The notes under the pieces were generated by a model, which was given only the letters and a program-made list of their open reading frames with translations, made no database searches and was not told the origin of the DNA. A stretch of DNA of 64,000 bases, taken from assembly GCA_963973975.1 (NCBI GenBank), contig CAXBCF010000002.1, positions 62,001 to 126,000 of the forward strand, given 5' to 3'. Positions within the stretch are counted from its first letter, which is position 1; the number at the start of each line of letters is the position of its first letter. Both the position numbers and the translations under genes were made by a program. Source of the DNA: UBA1494_A sp963973975. Its GTDB lineage: Bacteria; Bacteroidota; Bacteroidia; Flavobacteriales_E; Vicingaceae. This document shows positions 33,933-42,051 of this stretch, one piece after another.

Positions 33933-34424
33933 CTAGCTCTTTAATTTCAATTGTAAGTTGACTAGTTTTAGCCACTTTTCGATTGATTGAAGTTCTCCAT
34001 AGGTTTGTGAATTGTAATCTGAGTTGAAAAATTCAAGTATTTGTTCCTTTTTATGTTCTAAATTTGGTTTTAATGACAAACTTAGTCGATCAATTACATG
34101 GTACTTTTCTTGCTTGTTCTTAATAGTTCTACTTGAATTGAGAATTTTACAACTATTTATGCTTTCAAGATTAATGAATTGAGTTGTTTCTTTATCCTTC
34201 ATTTTTTTATAGAAAAATAAATAGTTTTTTAACTTATCAATTCCAATTGCATAGTCTCCACAAAGCTCGTGTTCATTTATTTTGCAATTATGTAGGTTTG
34301 CTAAGTCTGTGAGTGACTTTAACATTAATCTCTCTCTTTTAATTTTATTCCTTCTTATGATTATAAAAGGAATAATACAAAGGGCTAGAATGATCAGCCC
34401 AATGATGGTACTTCCTTGATCCAT
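33933..34424 (-). CDS. Membrane-anchored protein of unknown function
   Basis: This 163-aa protein has one N-terminal membrane segment (residues 6-23, IIGLIILALCIIPFIII) followed by a basic cluster (RRNKIKRER) and a soluble cytoplasmic domain. The domain contains FINLESINSCKI and DRLSLSLKPN, which give it a PH-domain-like rhythm. No family recognised. It has its own strong terminator. Confidence 0.65.
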   Translation of the reverse strand: MDQGSTIIGLIILALCIIPFIIIRRNKIKRERLMLKSLTDLANLHNCKINEHELCGDYAIGIDKLKNYLFFYKKMKDKETTQFINLESINSCKILNSSRTIKNKQEKYHVIDRLSLSLKPNLEHKKEQILEFFNSDYNSQTYGELQSIEKWLKLVNLQLKLKS

Positions 34425-34527
34425 TTTTTTATTTTTTGGTAGGTTTTGTAGAATGATAAGGTATTGCAGACTTGCAAACCTTTAATTAGAAAGGTCAATT
34501 TGCGCTTAGGCTATGACAGAAAATTGA

Positions 34528-34899
34528 CTACCAGAAAATGTGAAATGGAAATAGCAGTTCTGTATTCTGCTTTTGAACGTTAAAGTTTTTCGAGAAGAAA
34601 AGGTATTGAAAAATTGCATTTTTGTAAAATGGCTCTAAATGCAAACTAGATAATCCATTTTTATTGTGGTTCTTTTTAAAGACTGATGAGAGAAAATTGT
34701 AACTGTTATTAAGGGAATTCTCGATTTTAGGAACTTGCCATACGAGAGAATTTAAACTTTCTAATGAATTACTATTAGCATCAGAATAGAAGAAATCAAT
34801 GGGTTTTGCATTCGTTTGAGACCCCCTTAAATTAACTGAGGATAAGCAACAAACAATTGCAATTAAAAAGAGGCTTGTTACTTTAAAAATAATTTTCAC
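34528..34899 (-). CDS. Small secreted protein of unknown function
   Basis: This 123-aa protein has a signal-like N-terminus (MKIIFKVTSLFLIAIVCCLS) and an unremarkable mature part rich in Asn, Ser and aromatic residues. The start is GTG, and a TAAATTTG box (34904-34911) ends only 4 bp before it, which would give a leaderless message. No family recognised. Confidence 0.5.
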   Translation of the reverse strand: MKIIFKVTSLFLIAIVCCLSSVNLRGSQTNAKPIDFFYSDANSNSLESLNSLVWQVPKIENSLNNSYNFLSSVFKKNHNKNGLSSLHLEPFYKNAIFQYLFFSKNFNVQKQNTELLFPFHIFW

Positions 34900-35050
34900 C
34901 CTGCAAATTTAGATTCATTTACAGTATGCTGATGAGAAGTTGAAAAATATTTTTTTTATGATTTTAAACCTATTTCCTTAAATTTTTTATCAATTACTAA
35001 GCTACCTACAATTATTTTACATGTATGGGTTGAGCATTGCTTTTAATATT

Positions 35051-35812
35051 TTATTCTATTAAGTACGGTAGTTTTCCATCAGTGAAAATGATTTTTGTGT
35101 TGGGAGAGTTGCTAAGTTTTTCAAAAGCTTCAATTGATTTCATTTTAATAATTGGCTCAGTGAGACCTTCTGCCTGAATTAATTGAGCATCTCTTGATCC
35201 TTTAGCTTGAATGATTTTTCTTTCAGCTTCTAATTTTTCTTGTTGAAGAATAAACTCCATGCGCATAGCATTTTGTTCGGCTTGAAGTTTTTCTTCTATC
35301 GATTTTGCTAAGCCTTCAGGTAGCGAAATGCTTTTCATAAGTACAGCACTAATTATTATTCCACTTCCTGCAAGATTTGATAGCATTTTTTCTTTAATAC
35401 TTTGTTCAATATCAGCTCGTTTTCCTGAATGCATGTCCTTTGCAAAGTATTTTGCGCATACATCAGAAGCTGCAGATCTGAAAATAGCAGTTATAACTGG
35501 CTCGTAATCAATACCATAATTAGTCAATAATTCTTTGTATTTATCTCTCTCTATTTGATACAGAATAGAAATTGAAGAAGTGACACTTAAGCCTTCTTTA
35601 CTTGGTAGTTGTAATTCAAGCATGAGGTTTTGTGTCAATACCGAGGTTTTGATCACTTTTGTGGCAAAGGGATTAAAAACAATCATTCCAGAAGTGATGG
35701 TTTCTCCCCTGAATTTTCCAAACCGTTGTTTAACACCAACTTCTCCAGGAGCAATTATGGCACAACTAGATATAATGAATGGCAGGGTGATTAGTAGGAT
35801 GTACTTTTTCAT
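35051..35812 (-). CDS. SPFH/band-7 (prohibitin-like) lipoprotein
   Basis: This 253-aa protein has a lipobox (FIISSC), the start of an SPFH domain (IIAPGEVGVKQRFGKF), and the prohibitin-like segment YEPVITAIFRSAASDVCAKY. It ends in an Ala/Glu/Lys-rich coiled coil (KLQAEQNAMRMEFILQQEKL, then AERKIIQAKGSRDAQ). Band-7 proteins form large membrane-bound rings. An ATG at 35836 would hide the signal peptide, so 35812 is chosen. Confidence 0.85.
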   Translation of the reverse strand: MKKYILLITLPFIISSCAIIAPGEVGVKQRFGKFRGETITSGMIVFNPFATKVIKTSVLTQNLMLELQLPSKEGLSVTSSISILYQIERDKYKELLTNYGIDYEPVITAIFRSAASDVCAKYFAKDMHSGKRADIEQSIKEKMLSNLAGSGIIISAVLMKSISLPEGLAKSIEEKLQAEQNAMRMEFILQQEKLEAERKIIQAKGSRDAQLIQAEGLTEPIIKMKSIEAFEKLSNSPNTKIIFTDGKLPYLIE

Positions 35813-35973
35813 TTTAGTATCAATTAAAATAAGCACTAAAATAAGCTTTATCGAACTGACTTACAAGAAGCTAATTTGAGATTTTAGCTAATAAATCTTA
35901 ATTGTTTTTTTATACTAAAATGAAAAGTCATTTTTTTAGATTAAGCTTTTAAAAGCTCGCTTTCTCAAAATGC

Positions 35974-36564
35974 TTATTTTAGTGCTTTATACAAAATTGC
36001 TGCTATTTCGGACTGACCTTTTTCACTTAGTAATAATTTTCGATCATTTTCATTACTCAAATATCCCAATTCAATTAAAGTTGCAGGGCTATTTACATTC
36101 TTGAGTAGAAATATATTTCTATAAGCAACTTCATTGCTTGTATATTTCTGTTGAAATGCTTTCTGAATTTTACTTGCAAGAGCATTGGACTGAATTTTAA
36201 CTTCATTCTCATTACAAACAAAAAATCCAAAACCACTCTTCGTTTTAATTGGAGCTGAATTTACATGAAGTGAAATTACTGCATCAGGGTTAAGGGAGTT
36301 GATAAATGCTACTCTGTCCTCTAGAGTTAAAAATTTATCTGTGTCTCTCGTTAAAATAATTTCTAAGTCTGAGTTGGTGTTTAGTGTTTTTATTTTATTT
36401 GCAATGTTCATTGCAATTTCTTTTTCAGACACACCGTCTTTATTTAAACCGTAATCTTTTCCACCATGCCCTGCATCAATTACTACAATTTTTTTATTGG
36501 CAGAGGTGAAGGATAAAGTCAATGCCAATATGGCTATTCCAAGTATTGTCATTATTTTTTTCAT
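35974..36564 (-). CDS. N-acetylmuramoyl-L-alanine amidase (Amidase_3)
   Basis: This 196-aa protein has a signal peptide (residues 1-22) and a single Amidase_3 domain. Zinc ligands are visible: His33 in IDAGHGGKDYG, a Glu in GVSEKEIAM near 49 and His in ISLHVNSAP. The catalytic Glu is in LIELGYLSN. It cleaves stem peptides from peptidoglycan in the periplasm. There is no SPOR or LysM targeting domain, so it is a minimal amidase. Confidence 0.92.
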   Translation of the reverse strand: MKKIMTILGIAILALTLSFTSANKKIVVIDAGHGGKDYGLNKDGVSEKEIAMNIANKIKTLNTNSDLEIILTRDTDKFLTLEDRVAFINSLNPDAVISLHVNSAPIKTKSGFGFFVCNENEVKIQSNALASKIQKAFQQKYTSNEVAYRNIFLLKNVNSPATLIELGYLSNENDRKLLLSEKGQSEIAAILYKALK

Positions 36565-36667
36565 GAGGCTATTTTTTTAATAAGCTAGTGAGCTAAATTT
36601 ATAAATTTTTAGCCTTACTTGATTACTTAGTAATTGACTTATAAACACTTGAAAGTAGATTGGGATT

Positions 36668-37579
36668 TTATTTACTCATTGTCAGCTTCTTAAACACCTC
36701 TTCTAAGCTTTCTTTTTCTTCGTTAATGCTTACGATCATTACTTCATTGTCTAAAGCAAACTGGAAAATATTTTTCCTTACTTGGTGATTTTCAACCTCA
36801 AATAGCCAGAGGTTTGCATTGGGCTTTTTCCTTACTTGCAATACGCCCGAGATGGATTTTAAACTTTTGGGAGCTTGTTCCTCATTGAATTCAACACTCA
36901 ATACAATGTTGTTGGCACTTGCGGTTTTTAAAATTGAAGGACTTTCATTGGCAACAATTTTTCCGTGGTTGATAATGATAATTCGATCGCAAATGGCCTC
37001 AACTTCCTGCATAATGTGAGTAGAAAGCATTACCGTTTTTTGAGCGCCTACTTTTTTAATAAGAGTTCTAATTTCCTCAATTTGATTGGGATCTAAACCT
37101 GTGGTTGGTTCATCCAAAATCAACACTTCTGGGTCGTGAAGTAGCGCTTGAGCCAAGCCAACCCGTTGCTTAAATCCTTTAGAAAGTGCTCCAATTTTTT
37201 TATTTTGTTCCAAACCCAGGCCAACCATTTCAATCATTTCGTCTACTCTGGCTTTGCTGTTTTTCAACTTAAAAATCCCTGCTAAGAAAAATAAGTATTC
37301 TCGAACATACATTTCATAATACAAGGGATTTTGCTCTGCTAAATAGCCAATTTTCTCCTTCACTTTTAAAGGTTTTGAAGCTACGTCTTCTCCACATACT
37401 TCAACTCTTCCTTCATTTGCTGGAATAAATCCCGTAATAATTTTCATCATCGTTGATTTTCCCGCCCCATTTGGTCCCAAAAAACCAACAATTTCTCCTG
37501 GTTTTACTTTAAAAGTCACTTTATCGAGCGCTTTTTGAGTTCCATAAAGCTTACTTACATTTTCTACAACTATTGACAT
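36668..37579 (-). CDS. gldA: Gliding motility ABC transporter ATPase GldA
   Basis: This 303-aa ATPase has Walker A GPNGAGKST near residue 36, a signature LSKGFKQRVGLAQALL, Walker B VLILDEPTTGLDP, and the switch His in LSTHIMQE. The start MSIVVENVSKLYGTQKAL and the C-terminal extension are typical of GldA. It should power the GldF/GldG membrane complex encoded at 55.6-58.1 kb in this window. In Flavobacterium johnsoniae this transporter is linked to gliding and T9SS function. Confidence 0.9.
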   Translation of the reverse strand: MSIVVENVSKLYGTQKALDKVTFKVKPGEIVGFLGPNGAGKSTMMKIITGFIPANEGRVEVCGEDVASKPLKVKEKIGYLAEQNPLYYEMYVREYLFFLAGIFKLKNSKARVDEMIEMVGLGLEQNKKIGALSKGFKQRVGLAQALLHDPEVLILDEPTTGLDPNQIEEIRTLIKKVGAQKTVMLSTHIMQEVEAICDRIIIINHGKIVANESPSILKTASANNIVLSVEFNEEQAPKSLKSISGVLQVRKKPNANLWLFEVENHQVRKNIFQFALDNEVMIVSINEEKESLEEVFKKLTMSK

Positions 37580-37639
37580 CTTCTATACTGTTTTTGCAAG
37601 ACGAATTTACTAATTTTAAACATCTAAAAAAGTAGTGGT

Positions 37640-38575
37640 TTGGAAGGAGTTGTAGTTAAGTCGACAGGTAGTTGGTATGAAATTGAATCTGATTCGAAGA
37701 AGCGAATCAATGCTCGATTGAAAGGAAAAATTAGAATGGAAGGCCTCAAAAGCACAAATCCAATAGCGGTTGGCGATCGAGTAACTTTTCATATGGAAGG
37801 AGAAGAGGCACTTATTCAATCCATTCATTCAAGAAAAAACTACATCATTCGCCGCTCCATCAACCTTTCTAAACAAGTTCAAATCATTGCTGCCAATATT
37901 GATCAGCTTTTTTTATTGATTACATTAAAAGATCCTAAAACGTTTATGGGCTTTGTAGATCGCTTTTTAGTTGGTGCTGAAGCATACAGAATTCCAGTGG
38001 TTTTGGTTTATAACAAAATTGATTTATTGGATGCTGAAAAAGACCAAAAAGAGTTGAGTCGATGGAAAGAGGTTTATGATTTAGCAGGATACAATCAGTT
38101 GGAAATTAGTGCAGAAAAGAAAATAGGATTAGACGTCTTGAAAGATAGGATGAAGGACAAAACATCGATTGTTTCAGGACATTCTGGAGTCGGTAAAAGT
38201 ACACTTATCAATCAATTAGATTCTCGTTTAAACCTCAAGGTCAATAGTATTTCATCGGCTCATCAAAGTGGAAGACATACAACCACTTTTGCAGAGATGT
38301 TTGATTTGCATTTTGGAGGAAAAATTATTGACACCCCTGGAATTAAAGGATTCGGAAATGTAGAATTGGAAAAAGAACATTTATCACATTATTTTCCTGA
38401 AATGAGAAAACACCTAAATGATTGTAAATTCAATAATTGTGTTCACATAAATGAGCCAAATTGTGCAGTTAAAATTGCGGTTGAAGAAGGGAAGATTGCA
38501 AAAAGCAGGTACCTCAATTACCTTTCAATGTATGAGGAAGATGAAGCTGAAAATTACCGTCAAAAAGGATATTAA
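37640..38575 (+). CDS. rsgA: Ribosome small subunit GTPase RsgA
   Basis: This 311-aa circularly permuted GTPase has an OB domain at the N-terminus (VVKSTGSWYEIES), then NKID before GHSGVGKST, and DTPGIKGFG. A C-terminal zinc site is present (CKFNNCVHINEPNC). It helps late 30S maturation. The start appears to be TTG 37640; no in-frame ATG precedes the conserved STGSWY. It opens a three-gene run with dtd and the MazG-like gene. Confidence 0.94.
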   Translation: MEGVVVKSTGSWYEIESDSKKRINARLKGKIRMEGLKSTNPIAVGDRVTFHMEGEEALIQSIHSRKNYIIRRSINLSKQVQIIAANIDQLFLLITLKDPKTFMGFVDRFLVGAEAYRIPVVLVYNKIDLLDAEKDQKELSRWKEVYDLAGYNQLEISAEKKIGLDVLKDRMKDKTSIVSGHSGVGKSTLINQLDSRLNLKVNSISSAHQSGRHTTTFAEMFDLHFGGKIIDTPGIKGFGNVELEKEHLSHYFPEMRKHLNDCKFNNCVHINEPNCAVKIAVEEGKIAKSRYLNYLSMYEEDEAENYRQKGY

Positions 38576-38589
38576 AAAATGATTGAATT

Positions 38590-39042
38590 ATGAGAGCAGT
38601 CATTCAGCGAGTAAAAGCTGCAAAAGTAGAAGTTGACAATTCTTGTGTTGGAGCAATTGAATCTGGGTTATTAATTTATTTGGGCATTGAGGCTGAAGAT
38701 ACTGAAGAAGACATAGAATGGTTATCCAAAAAAGTGCTCAACTTGCGCATTTTTAATGATGAAAATGGGCAGATGAATCACTCGGTAACTGAACTTCAAG
38801 GGAAAATATTGGTGATAAGTCAGTTTACATTGCACGCAAAAACTAAAAAAGGCAATCGACCATCATTTATACAAGCGGCTAAGCCTGATATTGCCGAAAA
38901 GCACTATTTGGAATTTATAGAACACTTGCGTTTTCAATCTACTATTCAAGTTGAATCAGGTATTTTTGGTGCCGATATGCAAGTGAGTTCTATAAACGAC
39001 GGACCTGTTACAATTTTAATTGATACCAAAAATCGAGAATAA
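38590..39042 (+). CDS. dtd: D-aminoacyl-tRNA deacylase
   Basis: This 150-aa enzyme removes D-amino acids and glycine mischarged on tRNA. Family motifs are MRAVIQRVKAAKV at the start, SQFTLHAKTKKGNRPSF in the middle and NDGPVTI near the C-terminus. It ends in TAATG, overlapping the next start by one base. Confidence 0.96.
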   Translation: MRAVIQRVKAAKVEVDNSCVGAIESGLLIYLGIEAEDTEEDIEWLSKKVLNLRIFNDENGQMNHSVTELQGKILVISQFTLHAKTKKGNRPSFIQAAKPDIAEKHYLEFIEHLRFQSTIQVESGIFGADMQVSSINDGPVTILIDTKNRE

Positions 39043-39377
39043 TGAGCATTAAAGAAGCGCAAGATCAAGTTGATCAATGGATCAAAAAATTCGGAGTTCG
39101 CTATTTTAACGAATTAACCAACATGGCTCAACTAACCGAGGAAGTAGGGGAGGTTGCGAGAATTATTGCCCGTCGTTATGGAGAACAATCTGAAAAGGAA
39201 AGCGACAAGGATAAAGATTTGGGCGATGAATTAGCCGATGTACTTTTCGTATTGATTTGTTTAGCCAATCAAACTGGAGTGAATTTAGAAACAGCTTTTG
39301 AGAAAAACTTGATTAAGAAATCGAATAGAGATGCTGAAAGGCATGCTGGGAATAAAAAACTTGAAAAAAGAAACTAA
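39042..39377 (+). CDS. MazG-like nucleotide pyrophosphohydrolase
   Basis: This 111-aa single-domain MazG protein has the Mg-binding pattern LTEEVGEVARIIARR followed by GDELADVLFVLICLA. Such small all-alpha enzymes hydrolyse non-canonical nucleoside triphosphates. It is translationally coupled to dtd through TAATG. Confidence 0.92.
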   Translation: MSIKEAQDQVDQWIKKFGVRYFNELTNMAQLTEEVGEVARIIARRYGEQSEKESDKDKDLGDELADVLFVLICLANQTGVNLETAFEKNLIKKSNRDAERHAGNKKLEKRN

Positions 39378-39458
39378 AAACGAGAAGAAAAATTAGACTT
39401 TAGAGCTTAGACTTTAGAAAAAAATGATTAATCCTGAAATTTCAAAAAACGGGAAACG

Positions 39459-39494
39459 AAAAAACCTCTCTGCTATTATGCGGAGAGGTTTTTT
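39459..39494. terminator. Bidirectional terminator between the MazG-like gene and rpmA
   Basis: AAAAAACCTCTC (39459-39470) pairs with GAGAGGTTTTTT (39483-39494) around a 12-base loop, usable by both convergent transcripts. A tandem TTAGACTTTAGA phrase lies at 39392-39418. Confidence 0.9.
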
Positions 39495-39513
39495 CGTATT
39501 CTAATGCTATTAA

Positions 39514-39777
39514 TTAAGCTTCGGCTTGTTGCTTAACGTGAACGAAAGATTTTTTATTTCCTTTCACTTGAAAAGTAACGATCCCATCACTAAGAGCATA
39601 AAGGGTGTGGTCTTTTCCAATACCAACATTTTCTCCCGGATGGTGTTTTGTTCCTCTCTGACGGATAATGATGTTTCCTGCAATTGCTTGCTGTCCACCA
39701 AAAATCTTAACGCCTAGGCGTTTACTTTCCGAATCTCTACCGTTTTTAGAACTACCGGCTCCTTTTTTATGTGCCAT
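39514..39777 (-). CDS. rpmA: 50S ribosomal protein L27
   Basis: This 87-aa protein starts MAHKKGAGSSKNGRDSESKR, the canonical L27 N-terminus that reaches towards the peptidyl transferase centre, and contains RQRGTKHHPGENVGIGKDHT. It is the second gene of the rplU-rpmA operon. Confidence 0.97.
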   Translation of the reverse strand: MAHKKGAGSSKNGRDSESKRLGVKIFGGQQAIAGNIIIRQRGTKHHPGENVGIGKDHTLYALSDGIVTFQVKGNKKSFVHVKQQAEA

Positions 39778-39818
39778 GATTTATCTATTTTAACTTTTAT
39801 AACTTAAAGATCAATAAA

Positions 39819-40367
39819 TTAATCTTCTTTTTTTGTTTCTTTTTTAGCTGCAGCCTTAGGCTTAGCAGCTGCTTTTTTTACCGGCTCTTTTTTGCTTTCA
39901 GTTGCTGCTTTAGTTGGTTTTTTTACCTCTTTTGCAGGTGTCTTTTTAGCTTCAGTTGCTGGTTTTTTTGTCTCAGCTTTTGCTTCTGCCTTTGGAGCTT
40001 CTGCTTTTGGTTTTTCAACTTCTTTAGCTTTTTCAGTAGAAGCAGCTTTTGGAGCTGAAGCACCGATTGCTTCAATCTGAATTTTACTAAATTGCTGACG
40101 GTGGCCATTTTTTACTTTATAGCCTTTTCTTCGTTTCTTTTTAAAGACGATCACTTTGTCGCCTTTAAGGTGTTCAATGATTTTCGCTGAAACCGAAACA
40201 CCTTTGATAGCTGGGGCGCCAACATCTATTTTATCTCCGTTTGCGGTTAAAAGAACATTGTCAAAAGAAACTTTTGATCCTTCTTTTCCTTCAAGTCGGT
40301 GAACAAATAATTGTTGATCTTTTTGAACCTTGTATTGTTGCCCTGCTATTTCTACAATTGCATACAT
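39819..40367 (-). CDS. rplU: 50S ribosomal protein L21 with long basic tail
   Basis: Residues 1-103 are an ordinary L21 (MYAIVEIAGQQYKVQKDQ, KKKRRKGYKVKNGHRQQF). Residues 104-182 form a low-complexity tail of Ala, Lys, Glu and Pro (for example AEAKAETKKPATEAKK) that is absent from standard L21. The tail should be disordered and exposed. The promoter and a 37-nt leader lie upstream. Confidence 0.95.
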   Translation of the reverse strand: MYAIVEIAGQQYKVQKDQQLFVHRLEGKEGSKVSFDNVLLTANGDKIDVGAPAIKGVSVSAKIIEHLKGDKVIVFKKKRRKGYKVKNGHRQQFSKIQIEAIGASAPKAASTEKAKEVEKPKAEAPKAEAKAETKKPATEAKKTPAKEVKKPTKAATESKKEPVKKAAAKPKAAAKKETKKED

Positions 40368-40403
40368 GCTTTAAGGGTTTTATTTATTTCCAAAAATGGA
40401 GGG

Positions 40404-40434
40404 CAAATTTAATAAAAGCCTTTCATTCAAGCAA
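40404..40434 (-). promoter_or_regulatory. Promoter of rplU-rpmA
   Basis: TAAATTTG (40404-40411) with a TTG at 40432-40434, separated by 20 bp, fits the Bacteroidetes sigma consensus. The TTG lies in the end of the upstream transporter gene. Confidence 0.55.
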
Positions 40435-41374
40435 CAGGATTTACTGCCTTTTTTAATTTTTCTTCTTCAATCGCCTCTTTACGCTCTAAACGGTTGTCTC
40501 TATTGACAATGTATACCCCAATTAAGATGATGCTGATAAAAATTAATTGGTTAAACTGTATTTTTTCCCCATCGATTAGCCCCCAAAAAAGTGCAAAAAC
40601 AGGAATAACATATGTCACCGAAGAAGCAAAAACTGCCGAAACTTTTTTTATGAGCATGTTGAATAAAATCACAGCAAGTGCAGTTCCGAAAACGGCTAAA
40701 AGTGCAATGTAAAATAAGTGCAACTGAACTTCTGCCGACTGCGTTGTTTTTTCAATGAAGTCGGTGGTAAATAAGTAAATTCCCGCAGGAGGGCCAATCA
40801 ATAAAAACCCAAAAGCAGTGATGTTTAATGCGCTTATTTCAGAGAGAAAGTTCTTGATAAAATTTATGTTTGTGGCATAGCAAAGCGTCGCAATTACAAC
40901 CAAACCTGAATACAAAAGATCTTGACTGGAAAATTCAACTCCATTACCACTATATAACAATCCCAGAGCACCAATCAACCCAATTACTACTCCAATAAAT
41001 TTCAATTTTCTATATTTTGTTTTAAAGAAAAGTATACCTATCACAACAGCAAATAATGGAACCAAAGAGTTGAGCATTCCCGCCATTGAACTATTAATTT
41101 TAGTTTGAGCTATTGGAAAAAGAAAAGCTGGTAATCCACTTCCTAAAATGCCTGCTAAGAAGATATTATTCCATTGATTCTTCTTTATTTTTCTGAAATT
41201 TTTAACGATTACAGGTGATAAAAATAAAAATGAAATAAAAATTCGCATAGCTGCAACTTGATATGGATCGTAAGAAACCAAGCCTTTTTTCATCAAAATG
41301 AATGAGCTTCCCCATATGAAAGCTAGAAAAATTAAGAAAAGCCACTGAGTTGCTACTTTGTTTAAATCAAACAT
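40427..41374 (-). CDS. EamA/DMT family transporter
   Basis: This 315-aa protein has ten membrane segments arranged as two EamA repeats. Motifs are WGSSFILMKKGL in the first segment and the repeat-end SLVPLFAVVIGILFFK. Drug/metabolite transporters export small metabolites; the substrate is not predictable. The C-terminal tail is charged (RLERKEAIEEEKLKK). Confidence 0.9.
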   Translation of the reverse strand: MFDLNKVATQWLFLIFLAFIWGSSFILMKKGLVSYDPYQVAAMRIFISFLFLSPVIVKNFRKIKKNQWNNIFLAGILGSGLPAFLFPIAQTKINSSMAGMLNSLVPLFAVVIGILFFKTKYRKLKFIGVVIGLIGALGLLYSGNGVEFSSQDLLYSGLVVIATLCYATNINFIKNFLSEISALNITAFGFLLIGPPAGIYLFTTDFIEKTTQSAEVQLHLFYIALLAVFGTALAVILFNMLIKKVSAVFASSVTYVIPVFALFWGLIDGEKIQFNQLIFISIILIGVYIVNRDNRLERKEAIEEEKLKKAVNPVA

Positions 41375-41511
41375 CTACTAAAAATTGAGGGCTCAAAATT
41401 ACTTTTATTAAATCCGAATAGTTGTATTGAACTGATTCTTGTGTATTTTTGTTTACACTTTAAACACGGTTCTTAATTCATTATTTATTAAGCCTTTTGA
41501 TTAAATAAGCC

Positions 41512-42021
41512 ATGAAACAAATATTCACCACTAGAGTTTTCTTAGCCCTTTTCGTAATTACGGTTTTCAACGCTTGTGATCAAGCACCAAAAACCATCGA
41601 AATAGAAACTACAAACACTTCAACTTCCTCTAAAGATGTTTTAGCTGAAAATAAGTCAGCTGTTAATATGAAAATTGAAGGAATGGTTTGTGCTATGGGA
41701 TGTGCCAAATTTATTGAAGATAAAGTTGCAGCAATGGATGGAGTAGTGCAAAGCAAAGTGAACTATGAAGCAGGAACTGCCAATTTTGAATTCGATCAAA
41801 CTGTTTTGAGTGCTAAGGATATCAAAAGCTTCATTAACGAAATTCACGACGGTCAATACAAAGCTGAAATTTCAGAAGTACCTACCGAAGCAAAAGAAGA
41901 AGTGAAATCAGAAGGAAAAAGCAAAGAAAAAGAACTAGACCCAAAAAAAATAAATTCAGTTTCAGAAAAACTCAACTTTTCCTTTCCAGAATTGTTTACT
42001 TACTTTTTGAAACGACTATAA
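41512..42021 (+). CDS. HMA-domain metal-binding lipoprotein
   Basis: This 169-aa product has a lipoprotein signal (TVFNAC, Cys at about 22), a Thr/Ser linker, then a heavy-metal-associated domain (residues 57-125). The metal motif in that domain is GMVCAMGC. The C-terminal tail is charged. HMA domains bind Cu(I) or similar ions. The gene is directly upstream of heme A synthase, so a role in copper supply to cytochrome oxidase is a reasonable guess. Confidence 0.85.
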   Translation: MKQIFTTRVFLALFVITVFNACDQAPKTIEIETTNTSTSSKDVLAENKSAVNMKIEGMVCAMGCAKFIEDKVAAMDGVVQSKVNYEAGTANFEFDQTVLSAKDIKSFINEIHDGQYKAEISEVPTEAKEEVKSEGKSKEKELDPKKINSVSEKLNFSFPELFTYFLKRL

Positions 42022-42051
42022 ATAGCTTTTTATAGTATAATCTCTTGAAAA

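Noticed and set aside
39892..40108. Open frames opposite or overlapping the L21 tail
   Set aside because: They come from the repetitive Lys/Ala codons of the L21 tail and have no independent start or family.
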